Positions 25,114 through 35,106 are shown, counted from the stretch's first letter. The stretch: DNA of 64,000 nt from Kaistia adipata DSM 17808 (GCF_000423225.1 NZ_KE383991.1:1126217-1190216), one strand, 5' to 3'. A program made the numbers and translations. The notes: generated by a model not told the origin, from the sequence alone.

Positions 25114-26097
25114 ATGGAACGTCGTTCATTTCTGAAGCTCGCCGCCGGCACGACGCTGCTCGCCGGAACCGGCCTCGCCGGCCTCTCGGCCGCCGCGGCC
25201 GCCGGCAAGGAGATCGTCTACCTGACGCCGGGTCTCGACCTGCCGTTCTGGCGCTACCTGTCGAAGGGCATCGAAGCCACCGTCAAGGCGAAGGGCTTCA
25301 ACTTCCAGGCCCTCGACAGCCACAACAGCGCCGAGACGCAGCTGCGCAACGCGCAGGACTCGATCGCCCGCGGCGTCGCCGGCATCGTCATCTCGCCGAC
25401 CGATTCCTCGACCGCGCCGAGCGTGCTGGCGCTGGCCCAGAAGGCCAACATCCCCGTCGTCATCGGCGACATCGGCACCAATAGCGGCGACTACGCCTCC
25501 TTCATCATCTCAGACAACTACGAGGGCGCGCACGACGTCGGCGTGGCGCTCGCCGAGGCGCTGAAGGCGAAGGGCTGGGAAGGCGGCTCGGTCGGCATCG
25601 TCGCCATCTCGCAGGCGCGCAAGAACGGCCAGGCCCGCACCAAGGGCTTCCTCGACGGCCTGAAGAAGGGCGGCTTCACCGGCAAGGAAGCCGGCCTGCA
25701 GCAGATGCAGAGCTACACCGCCGACGAGACCTTCAAGTTCACCCAGGACATGCTGACCGCCAATCCGGACATGCGCGGCCTGTTCATCCAGACCGACCAG
25801 CCGGCGATCGGCGCGCTGCGCGCGATCAAGGCGGCGCGCCGCGACGGCGAAGTCCTCGTCGCCGCCTTCGACGGCATTCCGGAATTCGTCGACCTGCTGA
25901 AGTCGGGCGAACTCGTCGTCTCCGGCATGCAGCAGCCCTACCTGATGGGCGTGAAGTCGGGCGAGGCGCTGCTCGAGGTGCTCGACGGCAAGACGCCGGC
26001 GAAGGAAATCACGGTTCCGATCGTCGCCATCACCAGCACGAACATCGAGCAGGAACTGCCGACGATCCGCCAGACCGTCTTCGCCAACGAAGTCTGA
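25114..26097 (+). CDS. Sugar ABC transporter periplasmic binding protein, RbsB-like
   Basis: The 327-residue protein follows a GGGAGGA ribosome-binding site and starts with a signal (MERRSFLKLAAGTTLLAGTG) whose ERRSFLK is a Tat-type motif. The mature part is a two-lobed Peripla_BP_4 domain: EIVYLTPGLDLPFWRYLSKG, NAQDSIARGVAGIVISPTDS, VAAFDGIPEFVDLLKSGELV. It binds the sugar substrate of the RbsA/RbsC-like components downstream. Neighbouring apionate and erythronate genes suggest a branched pentose or related sugar, by inference only. Confidence 0.88.
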   Translation: MERRSFLKLAAGTTLLAGTGLAGLSAAAAAGKEIVYLTPGLDLPFWRYLSKGIEATVKAKGFNFQALDSHNSAETQLRNAQDSIARGVAGIVISPTDSSTAPSVLALAQKANIPVVIGDIGTNSGDYASFIISDNYEGAHDVGVALAEALKAKGWEGGSVGIVAISQARKNGQARTKGFLDGLKKGGFTGKEAGLQQMQSYTADETFKFTQDMLTANPDMRGLFIQTDQPAIGALRAIKAARRDGEVLVAAFDGIPEFVDLLKSGELVVSGMQQPYLMGVKSGEALLEVLDGKTPAKEITVPIVAITSTNIEQELPTIRQTVFANEV

Positions 26098-26107
26098 TCC
26101 CGGCTCT

Positions 26108-26136
26108 GGCCGCGCGGCGCGACCCGCCGCGCGGCC
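26108..26136 (+). other. Strong intercistronic hairpin after the sugar-binding-protein gene
   Basis: A perfect 12-base inverted repeat, GGCCGCGCGGCG and CGCCGCGCGGCC with a 5-base loop, begins 10 bases after the stop codon. There is no T-run. It probably stabilises the binding-protein message or attenuates transcription into the ATPase gene. Confidence 0.55.
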
Positions 26137-26192
26137 CCCATGCCTTTCCACCTTCCGCGCGCCCCCGCGTGGCATGCCAGGAGCATGATCCG

Positions 26193-28124
26193 TTGCAGCC
26201 CATGACGGCCCCCCTTGCGGACAGGACTGCCTCCCTCGCGGAGACGGGCCACTCCCCCCTTCTCACCGCCCGGGACATCACCAAGACCTTCGACCGCACG
26301 CGGGCCCTGCAGGGTGCGAACTTCGAACTGCGCGAAGGCGAGGTGCACGGCCTGCTCGGCGCGAACGGCGCCGGCAAATCGACGCTCTCCAAGGTCATTT
26401 CCGGCCACTACACGCTCGATTCCGGCGAGCTGACCTATCGCGGCCAGGAGATCCGCCTGCGTTCGACGCGCGACGCGCTCCGCATCGGCATCGCCATCGT
26501 GATGCAGGAGACGAGCCTCGTCCCCGACCTGACGGTGCTCGAGAACATCTTCCTGCCCGAACTCGGCCGCCCCGGCCGGCTCGACTACGGCCAGTTGCGC
26601 AAGCGCGGCCAGGAAATCCTCAATGATCTCGGCCAGGGCGACAGCCTGCCCTTCGACTGGGAAGTGCGCCGCCTCTCCTCGGCCCAGAAGCAGCTGGTCG
26701 AGATCGCCAAGGCGCTCGGCGTGCGCGCCAAGCTTTTGATCTTCGACGAGCCGACCGCATCGCTCAGCCCCGGTGAGGCGGAGCGCCTGTTCGACATCAT
26801 GGCGCGGCTGCGCGACACCGGGCACGGCCTGGTCTTCGTCTCGCACCGCCTGGAAGAAGTCTTCGCCATCACCGACCGCGTCAGCGTCATGCGCGAGGGC
26901 CGCACGGTGATGAACGCGCACCCGACCGCGACACTGTCGCAGGCGGACCTGATCCGCGCCATGGTCGGCGCCGAGCTCGGCGCGATCTACGAACGCGGCG
27001 AGACGCATCACGTCGCCGAGCTCGACGCGCCGGTGGCGCTCGAGGTGCGCAACCTCGCCTCGGCGCCGGCCGTGCGCGACGTCTCCTTCACCGTCCGCAA
27101 GGGCGAGATCCTCGGCCTCGGCGGCCTCGTCGGCGCCGGCCGCTCGGAGACGGTCGAGGCCATCTTCGGCCTGAGGCCGCGCAGCGGCGGCACCGTGACG
27201 CTCGCCGGCAAGCCGCTCAAGGGCGACCGCCCGCAGACGGCGATCCGCGCCGGCCTCGGCTTCGTCGCCGAAGACCGCCGCACGCAGAACATCGTCCCCG
27301 ACCTGTCGGTGAAGGAGAACCTGCTCCTCGCCCATCTCGGCGCCCATCGCGGCTTCTTCTGCAGCTACGGCCAGCGCGAGAAGAAGATGAAGGAGCTGCT
27401 CGCCAAGCTCGGTATGCCCGAGGACCGGGTGGCGGACAGTTCGATGCTGAACTTCTCCGGCGGCATGCAGCAGAAGATCATCATCGCCCGCTGGCTGCTG
27501 CTGGAGCCCTCGGTGCTGATCCTCGACGAGCCGACCAAGGGCGTCGACATCGGCACCCGCGCCTCGATCTACGCCATGCTGCGCGACATCGCCGCCGAGG
27601 GCGTCGCCCTCGTCGTCGTCTCGTCCGACTTCGAGGAACTGCTCGGCCTGTCCGACCGCGTCGTGGTGATCAGCGATGGCCGCACCATCGCCGACCTGCC
27701 GAGCGCCATGCTCGACGAGGAGAGCCTGACGCTGCTCGCCGCGCCGCGCACCTCGATGGTGCGCAACACCGAGATGCTGAACGACCTCGCCCGCGAGCAT
27801 GGCGGCTCCGGCTTCTGGGCGCTGATCGAGGGCGAAAGGCTGATCTGCCTGAACGCCGTCGTCAGCAATCCGGCGCTCGATCCCGGCTTCAAGGCCGGCC
27901 AGGCGCGCGAACTCGGCGCCACGCGGATCCCCGAGGCACTGCGCCGGCGCGAGCCGATCTTTGTGCCCGAGGCCGACCGCGCCCGCACCACGCTGGTGGT
28001 GCCGATGACGAGCCCGCGCGGCCACGACCTCGGCTGGGTCGGCCTGTCGCTGCCGGCCGACCGGCCGCTGCCGGCGCCCGACACGATCAAATCCCGCATC
28101 GACACCATGGCGGCAACGCTGTGA
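26193..28124 (+). CDS. Sugar ABC transporter ATP-binding protein, RbsA-like, with C-terminal extension
   Basis: Two fused ATPase domains are present. The first has Walker A GANGAGKST, signature LSSAQKQLVEIAKAL and Walker B LLIFDEPTASLSP; the second has the degenerate GLVGAGRSE, FSGGMQQKIIIARWL and LILDEPTKGVDIG. I favour the TTG at 26193, which has AGGAG 9 bases upstream; ATG 26202 and GTG 26169 are alternatives. Typical RbsA proteins end near 500 residues, but this one continues for about 110 more (GSGFWALIEGERLICLNAVV to the end), an extra alpha/beta domain of unknown role. It powers the importer formed with the adjacent permease. Confidence 0.88.
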   Translation: MQPMTAPLADRTASLAETGHSPLLTARDITKTFDRTRALQGANFELREGEVHGLLGANGAGKSTLSKVISGHYTLDSGELTYRGQEIRLRSTRDALRIGIAIVMQETSLVPDLTVLENIFLPELGRPGRLDYGQLRKRGQEILNDLGQGDSLPFDWEVRRLSSAQKQLVEIAKALGVRAKLLIFDEPTASLSPGEAERLFDIMARLRDTGHGLVFVSHRLEEVFAITDRVSVMREGRTVMNAHPTATLSQADLIRAMVGAELGAIYERGETHHVAELDAPVALEVRNLASAPAVRDVSFTVRKGEILGLGGLVGAGRSETVEAIFGLRPRSGGTVTLAGKPLKGDRPQTAIRAGLGFVAEDRRTQNIVPDLSVKENLLLAHLGAHRGFFCSYGQREKKMKELLAKLGMPEDRVADSSMLNFSGGMQQKIIIARWLLLEPSVLILDEPTKGVDIGTRASIYAMLRDIAAEGVALVVVSSDFEELLGLSDRVVVISDGRTIADLPSAMLDEESLTLLAAPRTSMVRNTEMLNDLAREHGGSGFWALIEGERLICLNAVVSNPALDPGFKAGQARELGATRIPEALRRREPIFVPEADRARTTLVVPMTSPRGHDLGWVGLSLPADRPLPAPDTIKSRIDTMAATL

Positions 28125-28141
28125 CCAAGGAACTCTCGCCC

Positions 28142-29122
28142 ATGGCCAACTCCGAAGCCCTCGACCGGCGCATCCCCGCCTCGCCGCTCAAGCAGTTCGC
28201 GCAGCGCCTCGAAGTCCGCATGCTGCTGCTTGCCCTGCTGATCGCGGTCTGCCTCTCCTTCCTGTCGCCCTTCTTCCTGACCAAGTCCAACATCTTCAAT
28301 CTTCTGGACCAGTCGGTGGTGATCGGCATCGTCGCGGTCGGCATGACCTTCGTCATCCTGACCGGCGGCATCGACCTGTCCGTCGGCTCGGTCGCGGGGC
28401 TCACCGGCATCATCCTCGGCCTGTCGCTGCAGCATGTGCCGATCGTGCCGGCGATCGGCATCGCGGTCGTCGCCGGCGGCTTCATCGGCCTGATCTCGGG
28501 CACGCTGATCACCGTGTTCGGGCTGGCGCCCTTCGTGGTGACGCTCGGCGTCATGGCGATCGGCCGCAGCCTCGCCTACATCTTCTCCGGCCAGACGGCG
28601 ATCTCCAACATCCCGATGGGCATGCAGGACATCGTCTACACCAACGTGCTCGGCATCCCGTCCAACGTGCTGTTTCTGATCGTGCTCTATCTCGCCGCCT
28701 GGGCCTACCTGACCTATACCAAGGGCGGCCGCACCGTCTATGCCGTCGGCTCCAACAAGGAAGCCGCCCGCGCCGCCGGCCTCAACACCACCTTCTATTC
28801 GATCCTGCCCTATGTGCTGTCCGGCGCCTTCGCGGCGGTCGCCATCACCTTCTCGATCAGCCAGTTGCTCTCGGCCGACCCGCTGATGGGCAACGGGATG
28901 GAATTGGACGCGATCGCCGCCGTCGTCATCGGCGGCGCCAGCCTTTTCGGCGGCCGCGGCTCGATGTTCGGCACGCTGATCGGCGTCTTCATCATGGTGA
29001 TGATCCGCAACGGGCTGAACCTGATGGGCGTCTCGCCCTTCTGGCAGGGCACGGCGATCGGCACCGTCATCATCCTGGCGCTGCTGGTCGAGCGCCTGGT
29101 CAGCGCGAGGATCAGCCGATGA
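28142..29122 (+). CDS. Sugar ABC transporter permease, RbsC-like
   Basis: About 326 residues from ATG 28142 (AAGGA 10 bases upstream; a GTG at 28121 overlapping the previous stop is possible). It has eight or more hydrophobic segments and the family motifs VGMTFVILTGGIDLSVGSV, FVVTLGVMAIGRSLAYI, GSNKEAARAAGLNT and AAVVIGGASLFGGRGSMFG. It forms the inner-membrane channel for the sugar and overlaps the next gene by 4 bases. Confidence 0.9.
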   Translation: MANSEALDRRIPASPLKQFAQRLEVRMLLLALLIAVCLSFLSPFFLTKSNIFNLLDQSVVIGIVAVGMTFVILTGGIDLSVGSVAGLTGIILGLSLQHVPIVPAIGIAVVAGGFIGLISGTLITVFGLAPFVVTLGVMAIGRSLAYIFSGQTAISNIPMGMQDIVYTNVLGIPSNVLFLIVLYLAAWAYLTYTKGGRTVYAVGSNKEAARAAGLNTTFYSILPYVLSGAFAAVAITFSISQLLSADPLMGNGMELDAIAAVVIGGASLFGGRGSMFGTLIGVFIMVMIRNGLNLMGVSPFWQGTAIGTVIILALLVERLVSARISR

Positions 29123-31056
29123 GCAATGCTCCCTCCCTCGCCATCCGCCTGTTCGGCACCGAAGAGCCCGTCACGCCGCTGCGCATCCTGAAGGCGGGGG
29201 CGCTGACCGCCGAGCTCGACACCGGCAATCTCCGGCATATCCGCTATGCCGGCGTCGAGGTCATCCGCGCCGTCTCCTTCATCGTCCGCGACAAAAACTG
29301 GGGCACCTACAACCCCGCGATCGAAAACCTCGTCGTCGACGAGCGCGCCGACGGGTTCACCGTCACCTATGACGCGATCGCGCTCGACGGCACGCAGGCC
29401 TTCCGCTACGCGGCCCGCATCGAAGGCTCGGCGGACGGCAGCCTCGACTTCTCGGCCGAGGGCTATGCCGAGACGCCGTTCCTGACCAACCGCACCGGCT
29501 TCGTCGTGCTGCATCCGATCGCCGGCGTTTCCGGCCGCCCGGTGACGATCGAGCATGTCGACGGCACGATCGTCGAAAGCCGCTTCCCGGAAATCATCGA
29601 TCCCGTCCAGCCGATGATGAACCTGCGCGCCCTCACCCACGAGGCGTCGCCGGGGCTCAGGGTCACCTGCCGGATGGAGGGCGACACCTACGAGATGGAG
29701 GACCAGCGCAACTGGACCGACGCCTCGTACAAGACCTATGTCCGCCCGCTCGCCCTGCCCTGGCCCTACACGCTTCAGAAGGACGAGCACATCCAGCAGG
29801 CGGTGCGCGTCACGATCGAGGGATCGCTCGCGGAACAGGGCGACGGCGCCGGCGCCGGCACGATCGCGCTCGGCGAGCGCATCGGCACCGTGCCGCCGCT
29901 CGGCCTCGGCCTCGATCCCTCGGAAATCGTCGAGACGATCGCCGAGGCCGAGACGCTCTCCCGCGTCGGCGCCCGGGTGCTGGTCGGCTACTACGATCCG
30001 TCGCTCGGCCATGACGCCGCGACGCTTATCGGCATCGTCGAGGCGGCCCGCGCGATCGGCGCCGAGCCCTGGCTCGAGGCCGTGGTCCAGTCGGTGGACG
30101 GTTTCGAGGCCGAGATCGCCACGCTCGGCTGGACCGTCGCCGACATGGGGTCGCCCTTCCCCACCGTGCTGCTCTCGCCGCTGCCGGACCTCAAATGCAC
30201 GCTGCCCGGCAGCGTCTGGCCGCCGGCGCCGCCGCCGCGCGCCCTCTTCGAGGCGGCGCGAAAGGCCTTCCCGAGGGCCCGGATCGGCGGCGGCATGTTC
30301 AGCCTGTTCACCGAGATGAACCGCAAGCGGCCGCCGGTCGACCTCCTCGACCTCGTCTCGTTCACGACGACGGCCATGCTGCATGCCGGCGACGACCACT
30401 CGATCACCGAGGGGCTGGAGACGCTGCCGGCGATCGCCCTCAGCGCTTCGGCCATCGCCGGCGACAAGCCCTATGCCGTCGGCCCGAGCGCCATCGGCAT
30501 GCGCATGAACCCCTATGGCGAGGCGCCGCTGAAGAACCCCGGCAACATCCGCCAGGCGATGAACTTCAACGACCCGCGCCATCGCGGCCTGCTCGGCGCC
30601 GCCTGGGCGCTCGGCTTCTTCGCCCGCTTCGCGGCGGGCGGCGCGACGACGATCACGCTCGGCGGCACCACCGGCGCCTTCGGCCTCGTCTCCGTCCGGC
30701 ACGACTGGCCGCAGCCCTATTTCGACGAGGCCGGCGGCGTCTTTCCGATGTTCCATGTGCTGCGCGGCATGGCACGGCTCGCCGGCAAGCCGCTGCGCGC
30801 CGTCACGGCGCCTGACACGATCGAGGCGATCGCCGCCGAGACCGGGGATGGCGTCGAACTCTGGCTTGCCAACCGCACGGGCACGGAACAGTCTGTTGTC
30901 CTGCCCGGCGCGCCGCGCAGCCTCTTCCTGCTCGACGCCGACAGCTTCGTCGCGGCGGCGGGGGATCGCGACGCGCTCGACCACCTGAACCAGCCCTTCA
31001 GCGGGACCACGCTCACGCTCGCCCCCTACGCCGTGGCCCGTCTCATCCTCTCCTGA
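29119..31056 (+). CDS. apnL: D-apionate lactonase-like protein
   Basis: This 645-residue protein matches what I know of D-apionate lactonases (ApnL) of the D-apiose pathway: a beta-rich N-terminal domain (TAELDTGNLRHIRYAGVEVI, VSFIVRDKNWGTYNP), the conserved block CRMEGDTYEMEDQRNWTDAS followed by YKTYVRPLALPWPYTL, a central TIM-barrel-like region and a small C-terminal domain. The enzyme hydrolyses D-apionolactone to D-apionate. It overlaps the transporter permease by 4 bases, so it is certainly in that operon. Other apiose enzymes such as the oxidoisomerase are not next to it, so the true substrate may be a related lactone. Confidence 0.75.
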   Translation: MSNAPSLAIRLFGTEEPVTPLRILKAGALTAELDTGNLRHIRYAGVEVIRAVSFIVRDKNWGTYNPAIENLVVDERADGFTVTYDAIALDGTQAFRYAARIEGSADGSLDFSAEGYAETPFLTNRTGFVVLHPIAGVSGRPVTIEHVDGTIVESRFPEIIDPVQPMMNLRALTHEASPGLRVTCRMEGDTYEMEDQRNWTDASYKTYVRPLALPWPYTLQKDEHIQQAVRVTIEGSLAEQGDGAGAGTIALGERIGTVPPLGLGLDPSEIVETIAEAETLSRVGARVLVGYYDPSLGHDAATLIGIVEAARAIGAEPWLEAVVQSVDGFEAEIATLGWTVADMGSPFPTVLLSPLPDLKCTLPGSVWPPAPPPRALFEAARKAFPRARIGGGMFSLFTEMNRKRPPVDLLDLVSFTTTAMLHAGDDHSITEGLETLPAIALSASAIAGDKPYAVGPSAIGMRMNPYGEAPLKNPGNIRQAMNFNDPRHRGLLGAAWALGFFARFAAGGATTITLGGTTGAFGLVSVRHDWPQPYFDEAGGVFPMFHVLRGMARLAGKPLRAVTAPDTIEAIAAETGDGVELWLANRTGTEQSVVLPGAPRSLFLLDADSFVAAAGDRDALDHLNQPFSGTTLTLAPYAVARLILS

Positions 31057-31079
31057 TTGTCCTGTCGAGGTTTTTCCCA

Positions 31080-32069
31080 ATGCATATCCTCATCATCGGC
31101 GCGGCCGGCATGGTCGGTCGCAAGCTCACCGACCGGCTCGTCGCCGACGGCCATCTCGGCGGCAAGGAGGTCAGCCGGCTGACGCTCGCCGATGTCGTCG
31201 CCCCCGCCGCGCCGCAGGGCTTTGGCGGCCCGGTCGAGACGCTGACGATCGACCTCTCGGCGCCCGAATCCGCCGCGACGATGATCGCCGGCCGCCCCGA
31301 CGTGATCTTCCACCTCGCGGCGATCGTCTCCGGCGAGGCCGAGGCCGATTTCGACAAGGGCTACCGCATCAACCTCGACGGCACGCGCTACCTGTTCGAC
31401 GCGATCCGGCTCGAGAACGGCAGGTCGGGCTACAAGCCGCGCGTCGTCTTCACCTCGTCGATCGCCGTGTTCGGCGCTCCCTTCCCCGAGAAGATCGGCG
31501 ACGAGTTCTTCACCACGCCGCTCACCAGCTACGGCACGCAGAAGGCGATCGGCGAACTGCTGCTCGCCGACTATTCGCGCCGCGGCTTCTTCGACGGCAT
31601 CGGCATCCGCCTGCCGACGATCTGCATCCGTCCCGGCAAGCCGAACAAGGCCGCCTCGGGCTTCTTCTCCAACATCCTGCGCGAGCCGCTGGTCGGCATC
31701 GAGGCCGTGCTGCCGGTCTCGCCGGACGTGCGCCACTGGTTTGCAAGCCCGCGCGCCGCGGTCGGCTTCCTGATGCATGCCGGCACCATCGACCTCGACA
31801 AGGTCGGCCCGCGCCGCACGCTGAACATGCCGGGCCTGTCGGCCACCGTCGGCGAGGAGATCGAGGCGCTGCGCCGCGTCGCGGGTGACGCCGCCGTCAA
31901 GCTGATCCGCCACGAGAAGGACGAGACCATCGACCGGATCGTCGCCGGCTGGGCGCGCGATTTCGACACCAAGCGCGCCGAGGGCCTCGGCTTCCAGGCC
32001 GAGACCTCGTTCGACCAGATCATCCGCGCCCATGTCGAGGACGAGCTCGGCGGCAAGATCGGCGGCTGA
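31080..32069 (+). CDS. denD: NAD-dependent D-erythronate dehydrogenase-like SDR
   Basis: A 329-residue extended short-chain dehydrogenase/epimerase. The cofactor motif is IIGAAGMVGRKL; downstream are FHLAAIVSGEAEADFDKGYR, FTSSIAVFGAPFP (catalytic serine region) and SYGTQKAIGELLL (Tyr and Lys of YxxxK). The sequence strongly resembles DenD, which oxidises D-erythronate at C2. It lies 23 bases after the lactonase gene. The partner kinase and isomerase of the erythronate route are not in the window. Confidence 0.8.
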   Translation: MHILIIGAAGMVGRKLTDRLVADGHLGGKEVSRLTLADVVAPAAPQGFGGPVETLTIDLSAPESAATMIAGRPDVIFHLAAIVSGEAEADFDKGYRINLDGTRYLFDAIRLENGRSGYKPRVVFTSSIAVFGAPFPEKIGDEFFTTPLTSYGTQKAIGELLLADYSRRGFFDGIGIRLPTICIRPGKPNKAASGFFSNILREPLVGIEAVLPVSPDVRHWFASPRAAVGFLMHAGTIDLDKVGPRRTLNMPGLSATVGEEIEALRRVAGDAAVKLIRHEKDETIDRIVAGWARDFDTKRAEGLGFQAETSFDQIIRAHVEDELGGKIGG

Positions 32070-32088
32070 GTTTCAAAGGAGCCTTTCT

Positions 32089-32213
32089 TCACCTCTCCCT
32101 GAGGGAGAGGTCGGAGCGAAGCTCCGGGTGAGGGTTTAGGGAACTCTCCGGACAGACCGTAAACCCTCACCCGCCGGCCCTTGGCCGTCGACCTCCCCCT
32201 CAGGGGGAGGTGA
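32089..32213. repeat. Intergenic palindromic repeat, family A copy 3
   Basis: CACCTCTCCCTGAGGGAGAG at the left and CCTCCCCCTCAGGGGGAGGT at the right flank GGGTGAGGG and CCCTCACCC. It interrupts the operon between the erythronate dehydrogenase and the next dehydrogenase gene. Confidence 0.75.
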
Positions 32214-32281
32214 GAAACGAGCCTCCAGCGAGATCACGCCTCGCATCAGACGGATCCAACACGAAACCGGAAACAGCTCCG

Positions 32282-33049
32282 ATGGCGACCGACTTCTTCT
32301 CCCTCTCCGGCCGCGTCGCCGCGGTGACCGGCGGCGGTTCCGGCATCGGCCTCGCCGGCGCGCAGGCGCTGGCGAAGGCCGGCGCCCGCGTCGTCCTGCT
32401 CGACCGCAACCCGGTCGCGGCGGATGTGCTCGCAACGCTCGGCACGACGGCGGAGCATTTTTCCGTCGTCGCCGACGTCGCCGACGAGGCGAGCCTGGAA
32501 GCCGCCTTCCGGGCGGTCATCGACCGCGCCGGCGGGATCGACATCCTCGTCAACAGCGCCGGCACGGCGATCCGCCGTCCGGCCGTCGAGCTCTCCGTCG
32601 CCGACTGGGACACGGTGGTGAACGTCAACATGACGGGCACCTTCCTCGCCGCCCGCATCGCGGCGCGCCACATGATCGCGGCCGGCACCAGGGGCGCGAT
32701 CGTCAACGTGTCGTCGATCATGGGGTTTTCCGGCGGCGGGCTCTACCCGAACATCTCCTACCAGACGACCAAGGGCGCGATCGTCAACATGACGCGCGCG
32801 CTCGCGGTCGAATGGGCGCCGAACGGCATCCGCGTCAACGCCGTGGCGCCGACCTATGTCCGCACGCCCTTCATCGCCGGCCTGATGGCCGATCCCGAGC
32901 TGATCGCCCGGATCGAGGCGATGACGCCGCTGCGCCGCCTCGCCGATCCCGAGGAGGTAGCTAGCGCGATCCTCTTCCTGGCCAGCCCCGGCGCCGCGAT
33001 GGTCACGGGCCACACGCTGCCGGTCGACGGCGGCTTCCTCGCGCAATAA
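32282..33049 (+). CDS. Short-chain dehydrogenase/reductase, classical type
   Basis: The 255-residue protein has the classical Rossmann motif [19 protein letters not shown] after strand 4, the catalytic serine in [12 protein letters not shown] and the YxxxK pair in [11 protein letters not shown]. The C-terminus [10 protein letters not shown] is typical. It resembles sugar-alcohol or gluconate-type dehydrogenases and probably oxidises or reduces a C2/C3 hydroxyl of the sugar acid handled by this operon. Exact substrate unknown. Confidence 0.85.
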   Translation: MATDFFSLSGRVAAVTGGGSGIGLAGAQALAKAGARVVLLDRNPVAADVLATLGTTAEHFSVVADVADEASLEAAFRAVIDRAGGIDILVNSAGTAIRRPAVELSVADWDTVVNVNMTGTFLAARIAARHMIAAGTRGAIVNVSSIMGFSGGGLYPNISYQTTKGAIVNMTRALAVEWAPNGIRVNAVAPTYVRTPFIAGLMADPELIARIEAMTPLRRLADPEEVASAILFLASPGAAMVTGHTLPVDGGFLAQ

Positions 33050-33074
33050 CGAACAGATCCCGGAAGGAAACTCC

Positions 33075-33824
33075 ATGTCCAACAACGGCAAGATCGCGCT
33101 CGTCACCGGCGCCGGCACCGGCATCGGCCGGGCCGTCGCGCTGGCGCTCGCCGCCGCCGGCTACCAGCTCGTCGTCACCGGCCGCCGCGCCGAACCGCTC
33201 GAGGAAGTAGTCAAGGAGGCCGGCAACGGCGCCATCGCCATCCCCGCCGACATCACCGACGAAGCCTCGGTCGCCGCCCTCTTCGGCGAGATCAAGAACC
33301 GCTTCGGCCGCCTCGACGTGCTGTTCAACAATGCCGGCGTCAACGCGCCGCCGGTCAACATCGAGGACCTTGACGTCGCCAAGTGGAAGGCCGTCATCGA
33401 CACCAACGTCACTGGCGTCTTCCTCTGCACCCAGGCCGCCTTCCGCATCATGAAGGACCAGAAGCCGATGGGCGGCCGCATCATCAACAACGGCTCGATC
33501 TCGTCGGTGATGCCGCGCCCGAACTCGGCGCCCTACACCGCTTCCAAGCACGCCGTGCTCGGCCTGACCCGCTCGACCGCGCTCGACGGCCGCAAGTACG
33601 ACATCGCCTGCGGCCAGATCGACATCGGCAACACCGAGACGCCGATGGCGGCGAAGATGAAGAGTGGCGTGCTGCAGCCGGATCTCTCGATCAAGGTCGA
33701 ACCGACCTTCGACGTCGAGCATGTCGCCAACGCGGTCGTGCACATGGCCGGCCTGCCGCTCGACACCAACATCCTGCAGATGACGATCATGGCAACCAAG
33801 ATGCCGCTCGTCGGCCGCGGCTGA
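33075..33824 (+). CDS. Short-chain dehydrogenase/reductase, classical type
   Basis: A 249-residue SDR, 25 bases after the previous one and preceded by GGAAGGAAA. Motifs: [24 protein letters not shown], catalytic serine in [16 protein letters not shown] and YTASK. The variant C-terminus ends [18 protein letters not shown] instead of the usual VDGG. It is distinct enough from its neighbour (32282-33049) to act on another step of the same pathway. Substrate unknown. Confidence 0.85.
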   Translation: MSNNGKIALVTGAGTGIGRAVALALAAAGYQLVVTGRRAEPLEEVVKEAGNGAIAIPADITDEASVAALFGEIKNRFGRLDVLFNNAGVNAPPVNIEDLDVAKWKAVIDTNVTGVFLCTQAAFRIMKDQKPMGGRIINNGSISSVMPRPNSAPYTASKHAVLGLTRSTALDGRKYDIACGQIDIGNTETPMAAKMKSGVLQPDLSIKVEPTFDVEHVANAVVHMAGLPLDTNILQMTIMATKMPLVGRG

Positions 33825-33850
33825 GGCTAAGCCCGCCCGCAATACGACGG

Positions 33851-33870
33851 TCCCGGCTTAGTGGCCGGGA
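33851..33870. terminator. Hairpin between convergent genes
   Basis: TCCCGGC and GCCGGGA pair around TTAGTG in the 58-base gap where the SDR and FAD oxidoreductase genes meet tail to tail. No T-run, so it may be a weak bidirectional terminator. Confidence 0.35.
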
Positions 33871-33882
33871 TCGTCCCGAGCC

Positions 33883-34986
33883 CTACCGCAACGCCAGTTC
33901 GGCGACGTGGTCGGCGAGCGCCAGCGAGGCGGTGAGGCCGGGGGATTCGATGCCGAAGAGGTTGATCAGGCCGGCGACGCCGTGCACGGCCTGGCCCTGG
34001 ACGACGAAATCCTGTCCGGGCGCGCCCTTCGGCACGATCTTCGGGCGGATGCCGGCATAGCCGGGCTGCAGGCGCCCGGCGTCGATCTCCGGCCAGTAGC
34101 GCTTCACCGCCTCGACGAAGAGCGGCAGCCGCGCCGTGTCGACCTCGTAGTCGATCGCGTCGATCCATTCGACGTCAGGGCCGAAGCGCGCCTGGCCGCC
34201 CATGTCGAGGGTGAGATGCGTGCCGAGCCCGCCCGGCACCGGCACGGGATAGATCAGCCGCGAGAACGGCGACCGTCCCGACAGGGTGAAGTAGTTGCCC
34301 TTGGCGTAGTAGGCGGTCGGCACGTGCGCCGGATCGAGCCCGGCGATCGTGCCGGCGACGGCCGGCGCGAACAGGCCGGCGGAATTGACCAGCAGGCGCG
34401 TGCGCAAGTGCATCGGCTCGGCGCCGCCGATCGACAGCACCAAGCCGTCGCCATCCGGCGTCGCGCCCGCGAGCGGGCTGGAAAACACCACCATGCCGCC
34501 TGCGGCCTCGAGGTCGCCCTGCAGCGCCAGCATGTAGGCGTGGCTGTCGATGATGCCGGTCGAGGGCGACAGCAGCGCGCCGGCGCAGCGGAGCGCCGGC
34601 TCCAGCGCCACCGCCTCGGCCTCCGACAACTCGACGAGATCGCCGACGCCGTTCGCCGCGGCCCGCGCGATGATCGCGCCGAGCTTCTCCCGCTCGGCCG
34701 TGTCGGCGGCGACGATCAGCTTGCCACAGCGGCTGTGCGGCACGCCGCGCTCGGCGCAGTATTCGTAGAGCGCCTGCTTGCCGGCGACGCAGAAGCGCGC
34801 CATCAGGCTGCCGGCCGGGTAGTAGATGCCGGCGTGGATGACCTCGCTGTTGCGCGAGGAGGTCTGCGTGCCGATCGCGTCCTCGGCCTCGATCACCAGC
34901 ACTTCGCGGCCGCGATTGGCGAGCGCCCGCGCCACGGCGAGACCCACGACCCCCGCGCCGACGATGACGCACTCGATTTCATCCAT
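33883..34986 (-). CDS. FAD-dependent oxidoreductase, L-2-hydroxyglutarate oxidase-like
   Basis: From ATG 34986 the protein has 367 residues. The dinucleotide-binding motif [20 protein letters not shown] is at the N-terminus, followed by the DAO-family signature [20 protein letters not shown] characteristic of LhgO-like proteins. Further landmarks are [39 protein letters not shown] and [10 protein letters not shown]. Family members oxidise L-2-hydroxyglutarate or related 2-hydroxy acids. It is separated from ureG by a repeat, so a functional link to urease is unlikely. Confidence 0.75.
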   Translation of the reverse strand: MDEIECVIVGAGVVGLAVARALANRGREVLVIEAEDAIGTQTSSRNSEVIHAGIYYPAGSLMARFCVAGKQALYEYCAERGVPHSRCGKLIVAADTAEREKLGAIIARAAANGVGDLVELSEAEAVALEPALRCAGALLSPSTGIIDSHAYMLALQGDLEAAGGMVVFSSPLAGATPDGDGLVLSIGGAEPMHLRTRLLVNSAGLFAPAVAGTIAGLDPAHVPTAYYAKGNYFTLSGRSPFSRLIYPVPVPGGLGTHLTLDMGGQARFGPDVEWIDAIDYEVDTARLPLFVEAVKRYWPEIDAGRLQPGYAGIRPKIVPKGAPGQDFVVQGQAVHGVAGLINLFGIESPGLTASLALADHVAELALR

Positions 34987-35106
34987 GTGGGCACTCACTT
35001 CCACGGAACCGCATCAGCGCGCGCCGCCGGAATCGGGGCGCAAGCCGGTCTATAGAGCAAGACCCGTTTGCGTGAAAACCAGCCCGCCGCCCTCCCCCCG
35101 CACAAC

